Source: Haematococcus lacustris (Eukaryota > Chlorophyta > Chlorophyceae > Chlamydomonadales > Haematococcaceae). Taken from it: 64,000 nucleotides of DNA. The position numbers and the translations under genes were made by a program. The DNA lies in NCBI GenBank assembly GCA_030144725.1, contig JASKMD010000031.1:6936808-7000807 (forward strand). Direction: 5' to 3'. Of the stretch, positions 52,701 through 63,737 are shown piece after piece. The notes below the pieces were generated by a model. That model saw nothing but the letters and a program-made list of their open reading frames with translations. It had not been told where the DNA came from and did no database searches. How positions within the stretch are numbered: position 1 is the first letter of the stretch; every line of letters begins with the position of its first letter.

Positions 52701-55700
52701 CAGCGGCAGCAGCGGCAGCAGCGGCAGCAGCGGCAGCAGCGGCAGCAGCGGCAGCAGCGGCAGCAGCGGCAGCAGCGGCAGCAGCGGCAGCAGCGGCAGC
52801 AGCGGCGGCAGCGGCAGCAGCGGCAGCAGCGGCAGCAGCGGCGGCAGCAGCGGCGGCAGCAGCGGCGGCAGCAGCGGCGGCAGCAGCGGCAGCAGCTGCT
52901 TCATAGGCCACTCCAAACTTGGCTGTGTTGCATCTTCAGCGCTCAAGGCACACACACAATGGTCACACTGCACCCATGTCAGGCTGTACACGGTACACGG
53001 CTGGTCTTTTCACGCCCCTCAACATTCAGCTCAAGGGTCCCTGCTGCTGCATGCCCCACTGAGCCTGGTGTTTGTGGTACTTGCCCTGCTGCTGGTCACA
53101 CCATGGCGTTCCGGCTCCGCCCAACCCTTGTCCACCGCTAACTGTACCCCTGCAGCCCTGGGCCCGGCTGGTGGCAGCATGCTGCCTAGCGCATCCACAG
53201 CTGCACCTTGCTGCCCACCCCAGGCGTCAGCTGTGCCGTGTGGCCTCACCGTGTCTGCTGGACTGTCCCCTGCACCCCTGCCTCCACAGGTCAGGGCGAG
53301 GACCTGCCCACTGAGGAGCTGCTGCTGGCGGCCCTCTGTCGTCTGGCTGTGCTGCCAGGTGGCAGCTCGCTGCCCACCGCCTCCACCAGCAGCCTGCTCA
53401 GCCAGCTGGCAGCGCCCAAGCTTCAGGAGCTGCAGCAGGCCTTGGAGGCTCTGGTCGCCTGTGGCCCCGTGGCCCTCAGCATGCTCACAGGGGCCAGCGC
53501 GGTGCAGTGCAGCGCCCCAGCCCCCCACCACACCAAGCACAGTGCAGCAGCCAGCAGCAGCCCAGCCACAGCAGGCCACATACCCAGCACAGGCCCACCC
53601 CGCGCAGCACATCCAGTCAGTCCTGGGCACTCCGGCCGCCTGCGCCAGATGTCAGTGAGCAGAGGACTGGGCAACGGGGAAACGCGGCAGGCGTCGGCCT
53701 GTGCCCTTCAAGTGAGTGCAGGGACAGGGGCAAGGGGTGGTGTGGGTTGAGGGTTTGAACCCCTCTGCCCTAACGACCGCTGTGTATGTTTGCAGCAGGC
53801 AGGAGGGCCCGCTGGCCGGCAGCATAGTGCACTCTGGCATGCAAGGCCAATCTGGCATGTCACACCCTGCAGTACACCACAGCACTCGACATTGCCTCAG
53901 CACTCGACATTGCCTCAGCACCCAGCATTGCCTCAGCACCCAGCATCGCCTCAGCACCCAGCATTGCCAGCAATGCCTATGCATGGAGACCAATGACAGT
54001 GCCCCCCTGGCACCCTCACCACTGGTGGCGTACAGGTTTAGTGTGAGCACCACCAAACAACCTTGCCTGATGCAAGGCAAGGTGTTTGAATGCCCTGTGT
54101 GCTGTCCTTGGCCGGGTGCGCTACCCACTCTGCTCGATTGCTTTGCAGGTGGGCACCTGTCTTGAGGTGCTGCAGCTGATGACATACAACGCCATGGCAC
54201 CCTTTCGCACCTCCAGCTCCCGCAGCAGCAGCAGCAGCGACACCGCAACTGGCTCTGCCCTTAACAGCTCAGCACCCTCACCCCGACCCAGCATGCACTC
54301 CCCCGGCAGCAGCACCACCCTCGCCAAGCCAGCCGTGCCCCGCACCCCATCACTCGCCAGCACAGCCCCTCCCCTGCCCACCCTCTCCCCTAGCCCTCCC
54401 ACACCCGCAAGCCCTGCTGCCGCTGCTCTGCTGGCAGTGCAGCAGGAGAAGCTAGTGGAGGGGGCTGTAGTGGGGGTGGTGGGGGCAGTGTGGGACCGGC
54501 TAAGCCAGGCCCTGGCCCACCTAAGCAGCCTGCCCTCAGTGGTGGGCCCTGCCGCCGACCTGTTCGCCGCGTCCTTGCGCAGCCTCGTGGTGCTCAGCAA
54601 GCGGGTGGTGCCCCTGTCCACCCCTCGGCAGGACCCCCTGATCTGTGCTGTGCACTTCCTCGACTGCCTGCCTCCCCACAGCCTGCTTCTACCCAAAGTC
54701 AGCACCCTACTGGCCGCCTGCCTCGAAGCAGCCAACTGCTTCCACACAGATGCAGGGCGACAGGCGAGGAGTGCGGAGCCTGGCCTGCCGCCTTCAGCCG
54801 GCTTTCAGCACACTGGGTCTGCCAACCCGGGCATGGAGGAAGACAACAGCGGCAGCTGCACCTCCCCTGCCATGCAGCCCCTCAGCCTCGCTACTGCCAT
54901 GTCAGCTTCCTGCTTGCAGCCTAACACGGGCTCTGAGCACCAGCCGCTGCCTGACCTGGTGGCCGGAGCGCCCTCCAGCCTGCTCCAGGGCGTCAGCAGC
55001 AGCCTGCTGGCCGTCAGTCGGGTGGCGCTGGAGGCCTGCTGCCAGCAGGTGGTGGCCACTGTGGACCCTGACCTGTGTGTCCCCCTGCTCAGGCTCTGCT
55101 GTGCCACCGTGCGCTTCGCCCCAGAGGTGTTGGCCGCCCCAGGGCTGCTGGAGCAGCTGGTGGCCATGACCCTGCACACAGGGCGCAGCTATGACCAAGA
55201 GCAGTGCAAGCTGTGGCTGGAGTGGGTGCCCCTGCTGACCACTGCTCCCTTTGTGGCCGCGTCACGGATGTCCAGCCTGAACCAGCTGGCTCCAACGTCC
55301 TCCTCGGAGTGCTCCCCTCAGCAGCAGCATGTGGCACGGCAGGCTCCGCAGTCAGCACCCGCTGGGGGCCTTGCAGGGCGCCGCGGCAGTGCCACCTCCC
55401 CTGGAGTGGTGTCCATGGCATTCAGCCTGGAGCTCCAGCAGCGCCAGGAGCCGCTGGAGCTGCAGCTGAGCCTGCTGCCTGCTGGCCTGGCACGGCTGGT
55501 GGCCCTGCTGGATGCATCAGCTGGGGCGCAGCTCTGCCTGGCGCTGCTGCTGGCAGCTTCAGGCGACATGCCGCCAGATCTGATCATGCCAATTGCCAGC
55601 ACGCTGCACTTCATCTGGACCTGGGTGGGCACTGCACGGTGCGTGGCGGGAGGGGTGGCTGGGCATGGAGGCGTGGAGGCGGCCAGCCAACCACTCAGTG

Positions 55701-56023
55701 TCTCCAGCCATTGACAGACCTTGACAGCTCCAGGGGCCACTGCGAGGGTGGCATGGGCTAGGTAGTCTCATGCTGCCTGAGAGACACTATTCAGTCCAGC
55801 ACTCCACGTCCATGTGAGTGACCCACTCCGCCTGGCTGCTGCCGGCTGCAGGATGACTGCCTGGCTGCAGGCTGCCATCATGGACTGCGCCCCAGCCAGT
55901 GCACCCTGGGCTGGGCAGAAGGCTGACAGCAAGGCCGCCTTCCTGCAGGACCTGCTCTCACAGGACGCAGAGTGTGACGTGGGCCGCTTCAAACGCCTGA
56001 TCAAGGTGTGGCAGCAGGCCTGA
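49765..56023 (+). CDS. Importin-13/transportin-3-like nuclear transport receptor
   Basis: Beta-karyopherins carry cargo through nuclear pores with Ran-GTP. Eight exons join in frame to 1348 aa: 49,765-50,165; 50,245-51,025; 51,294-51,503; 51,829-52,117; 52,324-52,605; 53,290-53,711; 54,149-55,638; 55,852-56,023 (TGA). The N-terminus has the importin-beta pattern (ADTWLQEFRSSGDSWRLCLE, then ELYFAANSLRY). HEAT-like helices follow (LALYAATVILG-type, EFWQDTYVTTLQGLP). The C-terminal exon ends FLQDLLSQDAECDVGRFKRL. It is longer than the usual 950-1000 aa because exons 6-7 carry Ser/Pro/Ala-rich inserts (about residues 720-900). Residues before ADTWLQEF are atypical, and a TTCAG acceptor lies just before them, so a separate upstream first exon may replace the ATG used here. 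Family call from pattern; importin-13 and transportin-3 are not distinguished. Confidence 0.7.
52674..52900. repeat. 9-bp array GGCAGCAGC in karyopherin intron 5
   Basis: About 25 copies of GGCAGCAGC, with GGCGGC variants towards the 3' end, lie between the donor at 52,606 and the acceptor ending 53,289. The plus frame reads Gly-Ser-Ser repeatedly, but the joined coding phases on both sides exclude it. Confidence 0.9.
53878..53972. repeat. 18-bp tandem repeat in karyopherin intron 6
   Basis: Five copies of CACTCGACATTGCCTCAG / CACCCAGCATTGCCTCAG lie inside the intron 53,712-54,148. Confidence 0.9.
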
Positions 56024-57047
56024 GGGCTGCGCTGCATGCCGGCTGGTCGTTGCTCTGCTCTGCTGGCACTTTGTTGTTGCTCGTATTTGTGGTCTATCAG
56101 AAGCGACGTACAGAAATCTGTGTGCATGAATCTGTGGCAAGGCAGATACATGGTCGTAGCCCTGTTGCAGTGTTAATGGCAGGCCACAGCCATGCAGGTT
56201 GCTGCCCTGTAGCACCCAGGCATGCTCACCCAGCCCCTATACACCTGTGACGGACGGTTGCGTGCGCAGGGCTTCTGCGGCGGCAAGAAGAAGGTGGCAG
56301 GCGTCACCTCCATGGCAGGCGTCAGCTGGCAGGGTGCCCGCATCACACGCAGTGTCAGCCGACGCTCCTCATCACAGCTCAGCATCTGACTGGTTGCAGG
56401 CATGCACCTGGGGTCCTGGTGCTGCTGCCATTCAGGGGCCATTGCTGGCCTGAACCATCACCGTCATCAAGTCAGAATCAGCATCATAACAACACAGGTC
56501 ACAACATGCCAGTGGTTGCCAACTTGCTTGTATAGATGCACTGATGCATGCAGTCAGGCCAGCGTACTCTGCACTGCCTTGTGATGCGGCCAAAGACTTA
56601 CATACTGCTGCCGTGGTGAGTTTGCGCTGCCTGCCATTCCTGAAGTCAAGGATGTCAGTGTCTCAGCATAGTGCAAATGCCATCCAAGCATCCCCAAATG
56701 CAAGCAAGCAAAGACATATTATTGTGATGTACTTGTCGTTGGTGCTTGCTGTTACCCTTGCATCCGTGCAATTGAACATCGCGTCAGGGCACTGGTTGAC
56801 CTCGTTGCAGCCTGCCAAAACAGGTTCTTTGTCAACGACTTTAGCCGCTCGAGAATTTATCTAAGGAATTACTTACAAGAGATGGATGGAGTTGTTAGCT
56901 GTTAAAACATGCGCAAACTACCTTGATGTGATAGATGTAATGAAAAATGCACATGTAGTGCTAATCTTGTGAGACGTTGAGAACTGTCTGGTTTCTCTGG
57001 TACATGCAGTGCCAAAGCTTGCAGGAGCGAGTGCGCGTGCAAGTCGA
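56024..57047. other. 3' flank of karyopherin and spacer
   Basis: No further coding segment is recognised. A TGTAA motif, the usual algal polyadenylation signal, occurs at about 56,936 and may be too far to serve the karyopherin. Confidence 0.4.
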
Positions 57048-58316
57048 ATGGCGTCACGGCACGGCGTCGACGCGCGAATAGAATACCGCATCTCGGAGCT
57101 TCGAACCGCGGCAAAGCTTCACCTATCGAACAAAGAATTCCACGAGGCATTGAGCTGTTTAGACTTGGCAATTGACCTGGACTGCAGCAGCTACAAGGTT
57201 TTGACTAGAGCACGACCCATGTGCCATTGCTACCGCTGACGTACATTTTGCTGTGCTCTTGTGCAGCTATACCGCTTGAGAAGTATTGCACACGCATGCC
57301 TTCAGGACTTCCAAGGCTCTGCAGGTTAGATACAAAGAGCCATGACACACCTTCACCTCTCCCTTTCCTATCTCTGTTAGCGGTGGAAGCCCTCCTTCCT
57401 CCTGTCCTCCGTTCCTGTCAACAGTTGTGTAGACATTCCTACTAAGCTGCACAATGAAGCAGTCACCTGCCCCTTTGCAATCACCCCCCCATCCACAGCC
57501 GATGCAGACCGAGTGATGCAGCTGGCCCCACACATCATGGACGGATACTACCACAAGGTGTGTTCCTCATGCATGGTACCTGCCAGCCTCAGTGGACAAT
57601 CGCAGCATGCCACTTATTGCAAGCAGCTGTGAGGAAGAGGGGGGGCCCACAAGGCAGAATAGCAAGTCCACCATCATTATCATTATTATCATCATTATTA
57701 CTTGCCGTTGTATGCTAAGCGACACACACGCGCTCACATACACACACACATGCACAAACTGCCAGCGTTGCAGCAAGATGTGTGGCTATGGACTCCAGCA
57801 ATTCGAGGATGGTAGACTGGGCTGACATTCCTACCTGAAAAAGCCTTTGCAGCTGGTCATTGAGCTGTGGCGGTAGCTGCCAGCTCCAGCGACACCCAAG
57901 CCAGTCACAACAAGCACTGCTCACTGACTCACTGTCACTGAGTAAGCTCACCATCACTGACCCTGCCCGCAGGGCTTTGCCCTGTTCAACCTGCATGACT
58001 ATGCAGGCGCGGTGAGTGGTGCAGCAGCAGCCCGCATGCAGCTGACCCACCAACCACAAAAACGTGTGCGCCTGTGCATCCGTGCTTGCATCAGCCCCAG
58101 TGCGTAAGGCCCATGCTATGATGGAACCATTGGGCCTGCTGGGCTGCCATCTGCTGGCCAGGCTGCTATCCCCATGCGCTGCGACTGCCTCCTCATGTGC
58201 CGCAGGCCCATGCGTTCCAAGAGGGCCTGAAGCTGAACCCAGCGGACAAAGTGCTGCGTCAGGGGTTTTGGGATGCGGTGGGCCTGTTGTCCCAGAACCG
58301 TTCTGCAGCCAGCTGA
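57048..58316 (+). CDS. Small TPR-repeat protein
   Basis: Five exons join in frame to 138 aa: 57,048-57,197; 57,267-57,324; 57,499-57,557; 57,973-58,011; 58,206-58,316 (TGA). The product is almost all tetratricopeptide repeat: AKLHLSNKEFHEALSCLDLA (repeat 1), a helix pair from YRLRSIAHACLQDFQGS to DADRVMQLAP, then GYYHKGFALFNLHDYAGAAH (repeat with the G-Y/F-A pattern) and AFQEGLKLNPADKVLR. TPR domains bind other proteins, often chaperones. Partner and compartment cannot be told. No signal peptide is evident. The ATG at 57,048 was chosen because it opens the conserved frame. An upstream in-frame extension exists without an ATG. It is convergent with the minus-strand RRM gene downstream. Confidence 0.75.
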
Positions 58317-59743
58317 GTGGCTCAAAAAAAACTAAAAAGGCGCTGGGTAGGCCTGCAATGGCTCTGGACCCGCATCATCATCAGGGGGCGGCCAAGCCAC
58401 AGTGCTACCACTCCCAGCTTGTGGCTAGCCAGCAGTGGACTGACAACGGTCAGCTGGGTTGAGCCAGCGCATTGGAGCACAGCAGTGGCGGCAATGAACC
58501 CGGCACCAGGCAGGCCAGGCACTTGGCCGGACAGGGTTGGGAACGCGGATTGTCAGTCATGGTGATGTTCACCCTGGGCAGGACCACAGGCAGCTGACCT
58601 GACCAGAGCCGCAACCTGGTGCCACTGGCAAGGCAGGAGGGGCGTTGCCTGACGTGCCTGGAGGGCTCAGAGCCAGCGGGATAAGCAGCCAGTGCACGGC
58701 CTGGTGTGGTGCCTCCTGTTCAGTGTTCACCTGGTACACTTTCAGGCCTATTTCTTACAGTCAGTCTGTTTCCTGCAGTCACTAGCAGCCACAGGCCGGC
58801 GCGCAGCCCCAGGCAGCAGGACAGTCGGTACGCAGCACCCTCCGCCCCTGCCAAGCCCAGCAAGGGCAAGGCTGTTGACGCCACACCAGCCTGGCTCCAC
58901 CATGCCATACTATGACACAATGGCCCTCCTGGAAGTCAGGCAGCAGCTCAGGCGCACAGAGCCACGCTGTGGCGAGGACAAGGGTCTTTCTGCTGCGCCT
59001 TAGTCGACAGCTACCGTGGTGGCTCGCGAGGCGGTTAGGTGCTGGGTAGGAGAGGTGGGCGAGGCGAGGTCCGAGAGGCCACGAATGCACTCTAGCTATA
59101 CAGGGCTTCGTGGCCGCACATGGAGCTGCAGCCTGTCTGCAGTGATGGTGCCCCAGCTCATGCAAGTTAACGGCTTACACCTCTGAAGCCTGCAGCCGTT
59201 AGCCGCTTGGCCAATGTGATGCTAGCTTCACTCGGCAGGAGGTGAAGGTGTGGAGGTGGCGCCCAGAACCTTGGCTATGTGCCCCCATTCACTGTACAAG
59301 AATCATACGTGCACAGTCAGATTTGTGCATATGCAAGTTGCACACCCTATTCATGGCTTGCATTGGGCTGAACTTGCACATTACCAGGATTGAACCTGTG
59401 GGCTAGGGCCACACTTAACGGCATGCAGGGTAATGGATTAAAAGGGATAAAACCTTGGGCCAGCGGTGCCGCAGGCTTGCCGTGCATCTGGCCATTGGCT
59501 TCTGAACAAAGGACTGTTATCATGGCGCGAGCACTGACACCTGCCCATTCCGTGACCAATAACAAGGATAGGCCCAGGCAACTGTGGAGGATGTCTGTGC
59601 AGTGTGGCATGATTTAGGTAAACAACTGCCTGGAGGATTCAGCCTGGGACTTGTGTGACGCTTTGCAATGCTTCCTAGCCAAGCAAGCGGTAGTACAGTC
59701 GATGCATGGATGCATGGTGCAATGCATGGATGTGCGTTGCAGG
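58317..59743. other. Intergenic region between convergent genes
   Basis: No coding segment or RNA gene is recognised. It should contain the 3' ends of the TPR gene (+) and the RRM gene (-). Confidence 0.4.
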
Positions 59744-60772
59744 TCAGTCTGTCATCTCAATCACAGTCCTCTTGGGCTTGGGTGGCACCTGCTGCTTCAC
59801 AGGCGTGTACTCATAGTCAATACCTGCTGCCTTGATGCGCGCCGCCCGCTGTGCATCCCGTTTGATGAGGCGCGCTATCCGCACCGCATGCTCTTGAGGG
59901 CTGCGCTCCTTGTCATGCCGCCGCCTCTCCACAGCCCGCCATTGCACCGTCCTAAAGCGCTGGTTGGCGCCTACAAACAGCTCTGGGTGGATAGCTTCCG
60001 GCTTCATCACCCGCACTGTCAGCTTCTGACGGAACATGAAGTAGCCGTCCATGGCACCTGCTGCAATCTCTGCCACCTTGGGGTGCTGAAACTCCAGGAA
60101 GGCATAGTGTTTTGCCTTGCCAGTCTTCTTGCTACGAGACAGCCGCACGCGGGTGAGCTTGCCAAACTGGGAGAAGAAGCCTGTGGGGAAGCCAGCAGGC
60201 ATGGCAGGCTTGCATTAATCCAGGCTGTGGGTGTGTGTGCCAGATCAGTGCCCCATGCCCACGTTAAAGTAGCCTAATTGCTCAACATCATGTCTTGAAG
60301 ACACTGTCTCTCAGAGATCTCTGGCACAACACATGTGACGAAGACAATGGTCCCGAGAGGTCAAACACGCTGGCCTGGCCTGTGAAGGTGCAGAGTGCTA
60401 CTGGCTGCCTCCAGCGCAAGGTCCAGCTAAGCTGCAGGTGAGCAGGGCATGACAAAGCTGAGCCGGGATGCTGCAGGCAAACACACCTAGCAACTCTTTC
60501 TCGTAGAAGCCATGGGGTAAATTTCTGCACACGACGAGGTTGAACAAAGCCAGCATGACTTAATAGCTTTTAGAGCGAGCGATGTGCGTGGTGTGTGCTG
60601 TTTACCCGATGTAGACAACCCGGCTACTGCTGCTCGTGGAGGGTTCGCTGTCGGAGCCCACACCAGCGGCAGGAGCTGGTTTTTTACGCTTCGCGGGTTG
60701 CGGCGCCGCGTCAGTATTCAATGGTATAAAATCCTGGCTGTTGTCGGGTTGACGCTTGGTGGCAGCACCCAT
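59744..60772 (-). CDS. NIFK/Nop15-type nucleolar RRM protein
   Basis: These proteins bind pre-rRNA in the nucleolus and are needed for maturation of the large ribosomal subunit. Three exons on minus join to 213 aa: 60,772-60,606; 60,524-60,487 (38 bp); 60,180-59,744 (TGA). The N-terminus is short and basic (KRKKPAPAAG, then a Ser run). One RRM follows, with RNP2 RVVYIGNLPHGFYEKELLGF split by both introns, SQFGKLTRVRLSRSKKTGK, and RNP1-like KHYAFLEF. Then come the features specific to this family: HPELFVGANQRFRTVQWR just after the RRM and a basic helical tail (ERRRHDKERSPQEHAVRIAR). The tail lacks the FHA-binding extension of vertebrate NIFK, as expected for algae. All splice sites are GT-AG. 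The ATG is the only one that opens the joined frame. Confidence 0.85.
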
Positions 60773-61203
60773 CGTGTACTTTACTGGAGCTCGGAAGACC
60801 AGCTAATCGGCGAACTCTTGTACCATGCCAACATGTGTAATAAAGCAAACTGGACATGCTCCGCAATACTTGAACATCAAGCGTGTTCTGTTCCCAATAG
60901 AAACACGCACGATAGCAGCTAGATCGGCCCAGCTCACTGAGGCTGCCTGTAAGTTAATCAAAATAAGGCAACGACACAGAAGCATGACAACCGGCTGAAG
61001 CTGTGAGGGTATGCTATTGAGAGTCGCTCGTGATGCCGCAGGCAAGCCCAGCTGCGCTCCAGGTCACATATTAAGGGCACCTGCATCACAGCCATGCATG
61101 GGCTTCAGCTGCATGTGCAGCATCCTAAGAACGTTGACTGCCTATTGACTGGCCTGCCGCTCATTTGGTGGTGATGGCCACTAAACCATCTCGCTGAAAC
61201 ACC

Positions 61204-63015
61204 TCACACCGTGCTATCGTTTCCAACTTGGTGCCTACCTGGGTTGGGAATCCCCAATGTTTTTGCCAAGTCCTTCATCTTATCCTTCATGCCCTGCGCA
61301 ACGACAACCAGGAAAGTAGGTGATGCACTTGCGCCTGACTGAACGATGCACATATATATACAAAGCAAAGTCACCCAGGCGGTAGTGTGAACTCCCAGGC
61401 TTTCCATAGCCAGGCTGGTAAAGTGTGTAGCTTCCATACTTCCATGCATGCATGGCACACACCGCAACGCTCTTGGTGTGCGCATCCTTCATGGCGGCAG
61501 TGACACGCTTAGACAGCTCCTGTGCAGAGCAAGCGTGCAGCGAGTTGTCCATGCACACCATGCACATCATGCAACATGAACACAAATGGCAGGTTTCCCC
61601 ACTACCCCACCCTTGATCACTGTGTTGCAATCCATTGATCCCTCTTGCTGCTCGTCACCACCGCGCTGCGCTGCTTTACCCCACCCTACCCTGCCCTGCT
61701 CTGCGCTGCGCTGCCCTGCCCCACACCGCCTCACATTTCCCCTTGCACCGAAGGACATCATAGGTTCTGCACATACCAAAGCCAATTTGTCATCCATGCA
61801 TGCCTATACATGACACTGGCACTTGCGTGCTCCAGTACCTACTTCGCTTCACAGGTGATTTGACAAAGCATCAGCAGGTTCTATTGTTCGCTGCTGCTGC
61901 CGCTGGGTGCTGCTTCTGCTGGTGGGCAGCAGGGGCAGCCAACAATGTGAAGCTGGACAAAGCGGACAGTAGCGCAGCAGCAGTCGCTTCCCACCTCAGC
62001 GCCCGTGTCCATGGCTGCCTGTGTAAGGTCCACTGACCGGGGCTCCTGGTTCCCAGTCATCACCACCTGCACCCCACATACACTGCATGGCTTCACCCCC
62101 AGCAGCAGCGGCAGCAGGAGGTGCGGCGTAAACCTTGACAGCACATACAAATCGGAATACCGACCCTGTGACAAGAAGCTGAGACGGAGCCATCGCAAGG
62201 TGCAGAATAACTCCGGCTGCGCGGTACCCGACGACCCATGGCCAAATTCCTCTGATGCAGGCCCCGGGCACGTGCAGCTGCATGTGTACTCGCATGCAAG
62301 GCTGCACGCTCCCGCACTCAGCTGGACCTGAGCTGCAGGTGAAGCTGCAGGCGGGCTAGGCTTCAGCATGGAGGATTGGTGCTGCATGTGCCAGCTGTCG
62401 TGATGCAGGCAGTGTCTCACCCTCACGGTCTCATCTTCGTCATAGCCTTCAAATTCAGTGCTGCAGTTTGGTTAGCAACACAACCAGCTCTTATAGGGAT
62501 TCACCTGCTGCTCAGCAGCGTGTAGAAGCACTGTGGCTTCAGCCATTGTACATGGGATGTGAAGGGCCAGGATGTGTGGGAGGGGTGTCCGTATGCAGCC
62601 CTGCACACCGGCTCCTTCAAGAAACTCACTTGGCTAACTCTTGTTGTACTCTCTGAGTCTCCACCTGCACAAGCTGCTGGGCTTTCTTGACACTCTCCAT
62701 CAAGTTCTTCATGTCAAAGGGGTTGCCACCTCCACCCTGAGGTGACGACAGGCCGACGATTTAGAGGTTGCACACCACGCTAAACATGATCCACACATCA
62801 ACCCGCTCACCCCGCCACCAAACAGAGCTGACACGCGAAGGGGGCGTCGAGATGCTGAAGCCACAGTCGGCTGCCTGCGCGATGGGACCGCATCCATTGC
62901 GCCAATCATGAGTATTGAGGCCCATGGTGCGGGTCGCTTCGCTCGCTGACCTGACCGCCAGCTTCGTGTAGGAGTTGCGGCCGCACATCACGGAGGAGCG
63001 AGACGAAATCATCAT
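61204..63015 (-). CDS. YbaB/EbfC-family nucleoid-associated protein, plastid STIC2-like
   Basis: YbaB proteins are small DNA-binding dimers; plant STIC2 is a plastid member linked to thylakoid protein targeting. Exons on minus: N-terminal exon ending 62,811; 62,736-62,630; 62,460-62,421; 62,066-61,995; 61,519-61,463; 61,293 to stop at 61,204. All joints are GT-AG and in phase. Motifs: GGGGNPFDMKNLMESVKKAQ, QLVQVETQRVQQELA, TEFEGYDEDETVRV, MTGNQEPRSVDLTQAAMDTG, LSKRVTAAMKDAHTKSVA, GMKDKMKDLAKTLGIP. The N-terminus (RQPTVASASRRPLRVSALFG) looks like a chloroplast transit peptide. Either ATG 62,909 reads straight in, or ATG 63,015 with an 84-bp intron does (MMISSRSSVMCG start). The end after NPG is either the read-through stop at 61,204 or a further exon. 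Confidence 0.85.
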
Positions 63016-63735
63016 GTCGCTCAGCGCTGTGACGGCAGTGGACCGAGGCGTCTCGTTGCGTTATGCAGCGGCTTGCATGCATTCAAACATTGTGATATGC
63101 CATGAACGCCAGAGATGTGGGATGACCACCTCAAGGCTAAGACGCGGCATGACCAAGCCAACGTGTTTGAATGACTACTTTATGCGGCATACAACGTGCA
63201 ATGATGAGTGAAACAGTTTGAAAACAGGGTCCACTACAGCCAGCATGTAGCCCTTCAGAGACATGGCAGCTCGTCCAAGGTCGCCAGACGGCACCGCTAG
63301 GCTACTCAGTGAAGAAGCCTCAACCTTGTGAATCAAGGGCTGTAGGTCTTCTCACATACACAGGCACGGCAGAGACAGTACGAGCTATTTGACAGTTAAC
63401 GTGGATAGACCGCGTACTGTTTCCGTTAGCCTGTTTCCGTTGGATGATAGGATAAGCCCTCCTACACACGACAGTAAAGCCAGGCCCACCTGCATGATGG
63501 CCCGCCAGTGTGTTTGGTTTAGAAAACGATTGCGTTCAATCTCTGGGTGACACTGCGCATGGTGACTGGGCAGGCGTGCCATTGCCTCCGTCTGAGCAAG
63601 GCTTTACAAGGGGTCAGACCAAGTTGGCCTAGTCATGCATGTTAGGGCTCTACACCGTGGTGGTCTTTGTTGGCCCAGACTCTAGCTGGTACGAGACTGC
63701 TGGTATGGTATGTCAACGTGAACATCCACAAGTGT
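63016..63735. other. Upstream of the YbaB gene, no gene recognised
   Basis: Contains the presumed promoter of the minus-strand gene. No recognisable coding segment is present before the Fanzor-like frame. Confidence 0.4.
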
Positions 63736-63737
63736 AA

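Noticed and set aside
52531..52911. Poly-alanine open frame on minus and Gly-Ser-Ser frame on plus
   Set aside because: They come from a 9-bp repeat inside an intron whose flanking exons join in phase without it.
59368..59432. tRNA-like GGTTCAATCCTG with a 7-bp CATTACC/GGTAATG stem on the minus strand
   Set aside because: The stem-to-stem length is only about 57 nt, the T-stem has a mismatch and no D or anticodon arm can be drawn.
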